DNA from: JBLHKS01 sp047620505
GTDB taxonomy: Bacteria > Verrucomicrobiota > Verrucomicrobiia > Verrucomicrobiales > DEV007
Assembly: GCA_047620505.1 (NCBI GenBank)
Contig: JBLHKS010000024.1
Coordinates: 1 to 52,775, forward strand
Direction: 5' to 3'
DNA length: 52,775 nucleotides
Shown: in pieces, positions 50,501-52,775 of the stretch
Layout of the letters: every line of letters starts with the position of its first letter
Position numbering within the stretch: the first letter of the stretch is position 1
Made by a program: the position numbers and the translations under genes
Notes under the pieces: generated by a model
What the model saw: only the letters and a program-made list of their open reading frames with translations
Told to the model about the DNA's origin: nothing
The model's database searches: none

Positions 50501-51367
50501 CTCGCCGTAAAGCTGAAGCGCGGTCGTGTGAGCCCGGCAAAAATCTCGGACGACCGCCGCATCGCGAACGGCAGCCTTCGCGTCGCCGTTCTTGAGCCGA
50601 GTTTGCGAATTCAGCAGCTGCTGACGAAGCCCAGCAAAATCTGGCGACCCCAGATCGCCGTCCTTCACCGGAAAATCAGCCACTTTCGCCTCTAACCGAT
50701 CCAACGCCGACGACGCCTCGCCGTAGAGTCGCTGTGCATCCGCCTCAAGCTGCTTAGCGGCCGCGATTTCCGCCTGACGCCGTTGCTGGTCCAGTTCAAA
50801 CTGGCGCGTCAACCGGCGATCGACCTCGGTGACCGTTCCCTTGACCGCTTCAACGATTCGCCCGCCACGCGACATCGCGCGATACGCCGGTCGATCCAGA
50901 TCGCCTGCCCAATCGTCGCCGCTCAGCCCGCGAACTTCGTGCACCGCGCCGCCTCCGTACGAAAACTCACGCTCCTGCAAAAACAGGATGAAGACCGCTC
51001 CGTTGGTTTCGCCAGTTCGAGCGTCCTTGAGATTTCCGAACTCCGTTTCGTTCCTAATTTTTACGTTAGCTGCGGTCTCGACAGCCTCAACACCCGAGTA
51101 GCTTCGACCAGCCGACTGCGCCTTTTCCAAACGGGCGTGCTCGACGAGCAGCACGATCCAGTTTTTGCCGTTTGCATCGAGCCAGCGTTCTAACTCCGCA
51201 AGCTGCGAAGCGGAAACATTCAGATTGCCGCGAATATAAAGATGCTGACCCGGCGACCACTTTTCGACGATATCTGTGGCTCGCTGAAGTCGAACCGGCT
51301 CGTCAGCGGCGTGGGCCAACGACATGCCAAATAAAACCAGAGCCAGGGCGGCGAACGTGCGCTTCAT
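47549..51367 (-). CDS. Very large TPM-domain membrane protein with long coiled coil
   Basis: 1272 residues from ATG 51367, which begins the signal peptide MKRTFAALALVLFGMSLAHA. Residues ~25-160 form a TPM-like (Psb32/MOLO-1) domain, with GNLNVSASQLAELERWL and a FILFLQEREFSYGGG strand. A coiled coil follows (QQRRQAEIAAAKQLEADAQRL), then a membrane helix near 381-405 (WAFFWIGILVLLALIVIAIL). The rest is ~800 residues of predicted coiled-coil or spectrin-like helices, ending in a Ser/Gly tail (SSSSTSFGGSRSGGFGSS). TPM proteins are usually 200-400 residues, and the Ser/Gly tail after a TPM module is a known style, but this length is extreme. Function is unknown; an inner-membrane scaffold or motor-like role is a guess. 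Confidence 0.75.
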   Translation of the reverse strand: MKRTFAALALVLFGMSLAHAADEPVRLQRATDIVEKWSPGQHLYIRGNLNVSASQLAELERWLDANGKNWIVLLVEHARLEKAQSAGRSYSGVEAVETAANVKIRNETEFGNLKDARTGETNGAVFILFLQEREFSYGGGAVHEVRGLSGDDWAGDLDRPAYRAMSRGGRIVEAVKGTVTEVDRRLTRQFELDQQRRQAEIAAAKQLEADAQRLYGEASSALDRLEAKVADFPVKDGDLGSPDFAGLRQQLLNSQTRLKNGDAKAAVRDAAVVRDFCRAHTTALQLYGEFAERSRRIEAELEGLDRAESPWATERIDLAYDQLAKATAEHARGNSAYEAHLRSSAEAIATAKTAIRQAKEAARAAIVHRDRLRMEQERRARVLKWAFFWIGILVLLALIVIAILMNRARRDLKKRAIELYRNWKLGAEEQTNGLFELLDRSSIVVGSAAKLEERGYTGETLKISREVIEDVDELFIMSSCVERVLTQVYELVFPGFGFARLANLFLQSRYREAIHLLEREPIRFRPEDGIEPIIREELGEKERPLGSVDVHKPFELSFLDLIAACNQHADRAKAGLDTVEFSWAGIANQLEELSENFAKALSHEPALQKLAEQDGFLRLTPVFAALLPAVRALLDEAQTQAVGDPVGAMRGPMMIARRQLDDASGLATVVLDAREERFDGMRAATAELRQLSRKTDWVLGAIGEISDQADAVALAAVERDIEADIAEIETELRQLDHRISDAVRLAKRARETSAELIKSSVKAVAGARRSFGSGLKLKPTMILRELGLDPDEWIGEAKRQHAAAEVALDRGGVLAADAALGAVDELTTNVSSLIEASRSSYDNHAKFSDERGVEDEEVVGLAGERSELLDSLQSRYLGSALWFDREDETSTIADNVDHARNDLREARDLVEAAHDERKSAGLLAAAANLEMAADLQLRARQLLEEIVDHAARLQKVGDENRRALIGLGDRVKSMRSSVEDRRTLHPTIASFNDAESGLKSIGESNKAEVLDPFVIADQLADMTKILDSLMDRVKADWRLHDEFVRSLESAKSQLAWANDQRRLTATDNIPDSREIVSLNDEVGLLDRDLKKLVAEGNQAHQDWQALDSEADRIAAAAGRAATALRGELEKAQATIRAISLATALSREAAAWTGSYGVRISGRPGLQPLDQARELLLGGRYLQARRFAESAGGLAQQAIAAAVAEVARRRRAEEARLAEQRRKAAARRRKRMSTFSSSSTSFGGSRSGGFGSSSSSMGRSSHGGGSGMGRSGW

Positions 51368-51456
51368 AAACCCTGACCATAGCCAAAAATTCGGGTTCGG
51401 GATCAATTTTCCCAACTTTTGGGTTTCGAATTTTCGAATCCGCCCCAGAAGTCTGG

Positions 51457-52503
51457 ATGTCCGACCGGATCTACCCGATCGCCAAGAAAATTCTGTTCAA
51501 GTTAGGGGCCGAAGCCGCGCACAAGCTGACCCTGACCGGGATGCGAAACGCGCATCGGCTGCGGCTGCTTTCGCGCATGTTTCCGATCGAAAAGGAGCTG
51601 CACAAGCCGGTTAAAGTGATGGGTTTGACCTTCCCGAACGCCGTGGGCCTCGCCGCTGGGATGGACAAATCTGGAGGCACCGTGGATGCGTTTGGCGCGA
51701 TCGGTTTCGGCCACATCGAAGCTGGAACCGTCACGCCGAAGCCGCAGGCTGGAAACCCGAAACCGCGGCTCTTTCGGTTAGTCGAAGAGGACGCGCTGAT
51801 CAATCGGATGGGCTTCAACAATCCGGGTCTCGAGGATTTCGTCCGGAATCTGAAGAAGCGCCGGACTTTCAGCGGGATCGTTGGCGCGAGCATCGGCAAA
51901 AACGCGGCGACGCCTAACGAAGATGCGATCGATGATTACGTGAAGGCGTTTCGCGGGGTTTTCGACGTCAGCGACTACATCGCGGTCAACATTTCCTCAC
52001 CGAACACGAAAGGCCTTCGCGATCTTCAGAGCATCGAGTCCTCCGAATCGCTCGTTTTGCGGCTGCTCGAGGAGCGCCAGCAGCTGCTGGCTGAAACGGA
52101 AGTCGAAAGCCGCCCGTTCGCCGTGAAATTTTCGCCGGATTTGACCGAGGATCACCTCTGCGGCTTAGCGGAAATGTGCAATCGAATCGGCGTCGATGCT
52201 GTGATCGCGACGAACACAACGCTTGCGCGAACCGGCGTTGAGTCGAACCCGCTTCATCACGAAAAGGGCGGTCTCAGCGGTTTGCCGCTTGCCGGTCGGG
52301 CGCTGGATCAGCTCAAGCTTTGGCGGCGCGAGTTGGATTCGAAGATCCCGGTTATTTCGGTCGGCGGGATCATGAGCGGAGACGATGCGAAGGAGCGGAT
52401 CGACGCGGGAGCTGCGTTGGTTCAGGTCTACACCGGCCTGGTGTATCGCGGGCCTGCGCTGGTCCGCGAGATCCTCGAAGCGAACACGAAACGACAAACC
52501 TGA
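51457..52503 (+). CDS. pyrD: Dihydroorotate dehydrogenase (quinone)
   Basis: 348 residues, class 2 length, with an N-terminal helical membrane-associating extension (SDRIYPIAKKILFKLGAEAAHKL). FMN-barrel motifs are VGLAAGMDKSGG, GFGHIEAGTVTPKPQ and LINRMGFNN. NISSPNTKGLRDLQ contains the catalytic Ser of class 2, and ISVGGIMSG and GAALVQVYTGLVYRGP bind the FMN phosphate. It oxidises dihydroorotate with quinone as acceptor in pyrimidine synthesis. A palindrome copy is read Gln-Gln-Leu-Leu. The gene is divergent from the TPM gene (89-bp gap). Confidence 0.95.
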   Translation: MSDRIYPIAKKILFKLGAEAAHKLTLTGMRNAHRLRLLSRMFPIEKELHKPVKVMGLTFPNAVGLAAGMDKSGGTVDAFGAIGFGHIEAGTVTPKPQAGNPKPRLFRLVEEDALINRMGFNNPGLEDFVRNLKKRRTFSGIVGASIGKNAATPNEDAIDDYVKAFRGVFDVSDYIAVNISSPNTKGLRDLQSIESSESLVLRLLEERQQLLAETEVESRPFAVKFSPDLTEDHLCGLAEMCNRIGVDAVIATNTTLARTGVESNPLHHEKGGLSGLPLAGRALDQLKLWRRELDSKIPVISVGGIMSGDDAKERIDAGAALVQVYTGLVYRGPALVREILEANTKRQT

Positions 52504-52512
52504 TATTGGTGC

Positions 52513-52532
52513 TTCACGCAAAATGGCGTGAA
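52513..52532 (+). terminator. Hairpin after pyrD
   Basis: TTCACGC (52513-52519) and GCGTGAA (52526-52532) flank a six-base loop, ten bases past the pyrD stop. There is no T run after it, so termination is plausible but not certain. Confidence 0.4.
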
Positions 52533-52775
52533 AGGCCGAGCAGTCTTCGGTCAGCGCTTGTAGCGCTGATGATTTTAGGTTGACGCGATTAGTCGAATCT
52601 GTGTAAAACCTCAGATTATGGACCCTGAATTCAATTTTGAAGTGCAAGGTTTTAATATAGTTCGAGCAGAGCTTCGATCAACGTGTTAGTTAAGATGTAG
52701 ATTCAACTCGTCGGACGGGGTTCGAAATCCGAGTATTTTTCGAGGCCGATTGTTGAGTCGTTCCATTACAAAGCG
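52533..52775. other. Right-end gap without a recognised gene
   Basis: The end of the window is more AT-rich than the genes. A 23-codon ATG frame (52618-52689) is the only plus-strand start of note and ends in TAG; I do not recognise it. A sequence near 52715-52730 resembles a tRNA T-arm but lacks the pairing. Nothing else is supported. Confidence 0.4.

Larger units (their letters stand above)
1468..52089. repeat. Window-wide highly iterated palindrome CAGCAGCTGCTG (22 exact copies, 33 core copies)
   Basis: Exact 12-mers start at 1468, 2752, 7929, 12550, 18970, 19798, 23900, 24909, 25268, 30343, 31351, 32437, 33112, 40235, 41823, 42675, 43789, 45771, 46127, 48016, 50612 and 52078. The 10-mer AGCAGCTGCT occurs without the full 12-mer at 5355, 5633, 11785, 13848, 16676, 22175, 25837, 27821, 35457, 39151 and 46636. 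Near copies exist at 14736, 15954 and 48539. Flanks often extend it to CCAGCAGCTGCTGG or 16-bp palindromes. In genes it is read as (Gln)-Gln-Leu-Leu in about 19 cases, as Ala-Ala-Ala in about 10 and as Ser-Ser-Cys-Trp in one; three copies are non-coding. Positions were found by eye and a few could be missed. Confidence 0.92.

Noticed and set aside
1468..52089. Iterated palindrome explained by a preferred Gln-Gln-Leu-Leu peptide
   Set aside because: About ten copies are read as Ala-Ala-Ala, one as Ser-Ser-Cys-Trp and three are non-coding, so peptide choice alone does not account for it.
52705..52735. tRNA-like T-arm (GGGGTTCGAAATCC)
   Set aside because: The stem does not pair over five bases and no acceptor, D or anticodon arm is found around it.

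Overview
The window is 52.8 kb of dense bacterial chromosome with moderately high GC. It carries about 36 protein-coding genes and no rRNA or tRNA that I could find. The gene set suggests a member of Verrucomicrobiota or the wider PVC group: a methyltransferase/PQQ-propeller fusion, two formylglycine sulfatases (one with a discoidin-like tail), a DUF1080 protein, a DUF3568-like lipoprotein, ExbB/ExbD with a TPR partner, and a GL-repeat NTPase. The taxon is inferred from gene families, not from a marker tree. Start codons include ATG, GTG and TTG.

Layout. 1-2.9 kb: 3' part of a methyltransferase/PQQ gene. 3.1-5.6 kb (minus): two secreted or anchored proteins that share an N-terminal membrane module but carry a von Willebrand A domain or a prenyltransferase-like alpha/alpha barrel. 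5.8-12.3 kb (plus): exbB-exbD-exbD-TPR-discoidin operon, divergent from that pair. 12.3-22.8 kb: CPBP protease, esterase-like protein without a normal nucleophile, GT25 glycosyltransferase, sulfatase, trpE-trpG, WalJ-type metallo-hydrolase, AsmA-like protein, small lipoprotein. 23-24.4 kb: prfA and rpmE with a terminator hairpin between them. 24.4-28.5 kb is the accessory island: a 789-residue P-loop NTPase with a long glycine-leucine membrane array, a 42-bp tandem repeat array, a TIR-domain gene with its own terminator, and a 144-bp MITE-like element with 27-bp perfect inverted ends.

28.5-52.8 kb: sulfatase with discoidin-like tail, AmgK-like kinase, alpha-2-macroglobulin/PBP1C operon, queE-queD, serine hydrolase with one ankyrin-like unit, small lipoprotein, low-molecular-weight phosphatase, a RidA / D-threonine-aldolase-like / dipeptidase operon, DUF1080 protein, a very large TPM-domain coiled-coil protein, and pyrD. 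Cell-envelope and periplasmic functions dominate. The alpha-2-macroglobulin, PBP1C, AmgK-like kinase, AsmA and ExbBD genes all point to envelope maintenance and defence. The RidA operon looks like a route for using D-amino-acid-containing dipeptides.

The most striking signal is not a gene. The palindrome CAGCAGCTGCTG occurs 22 times exactly, and its 10-bp core AGCAGCTGCT 33 times, spread over the whole window in genes and gaps, in several reading frames. It behaves like a highly iterated palindrome comparable in style to cyanobacterial HIP1. The second candidate for a new system is the TIR gene beside the GL-array NTPase.
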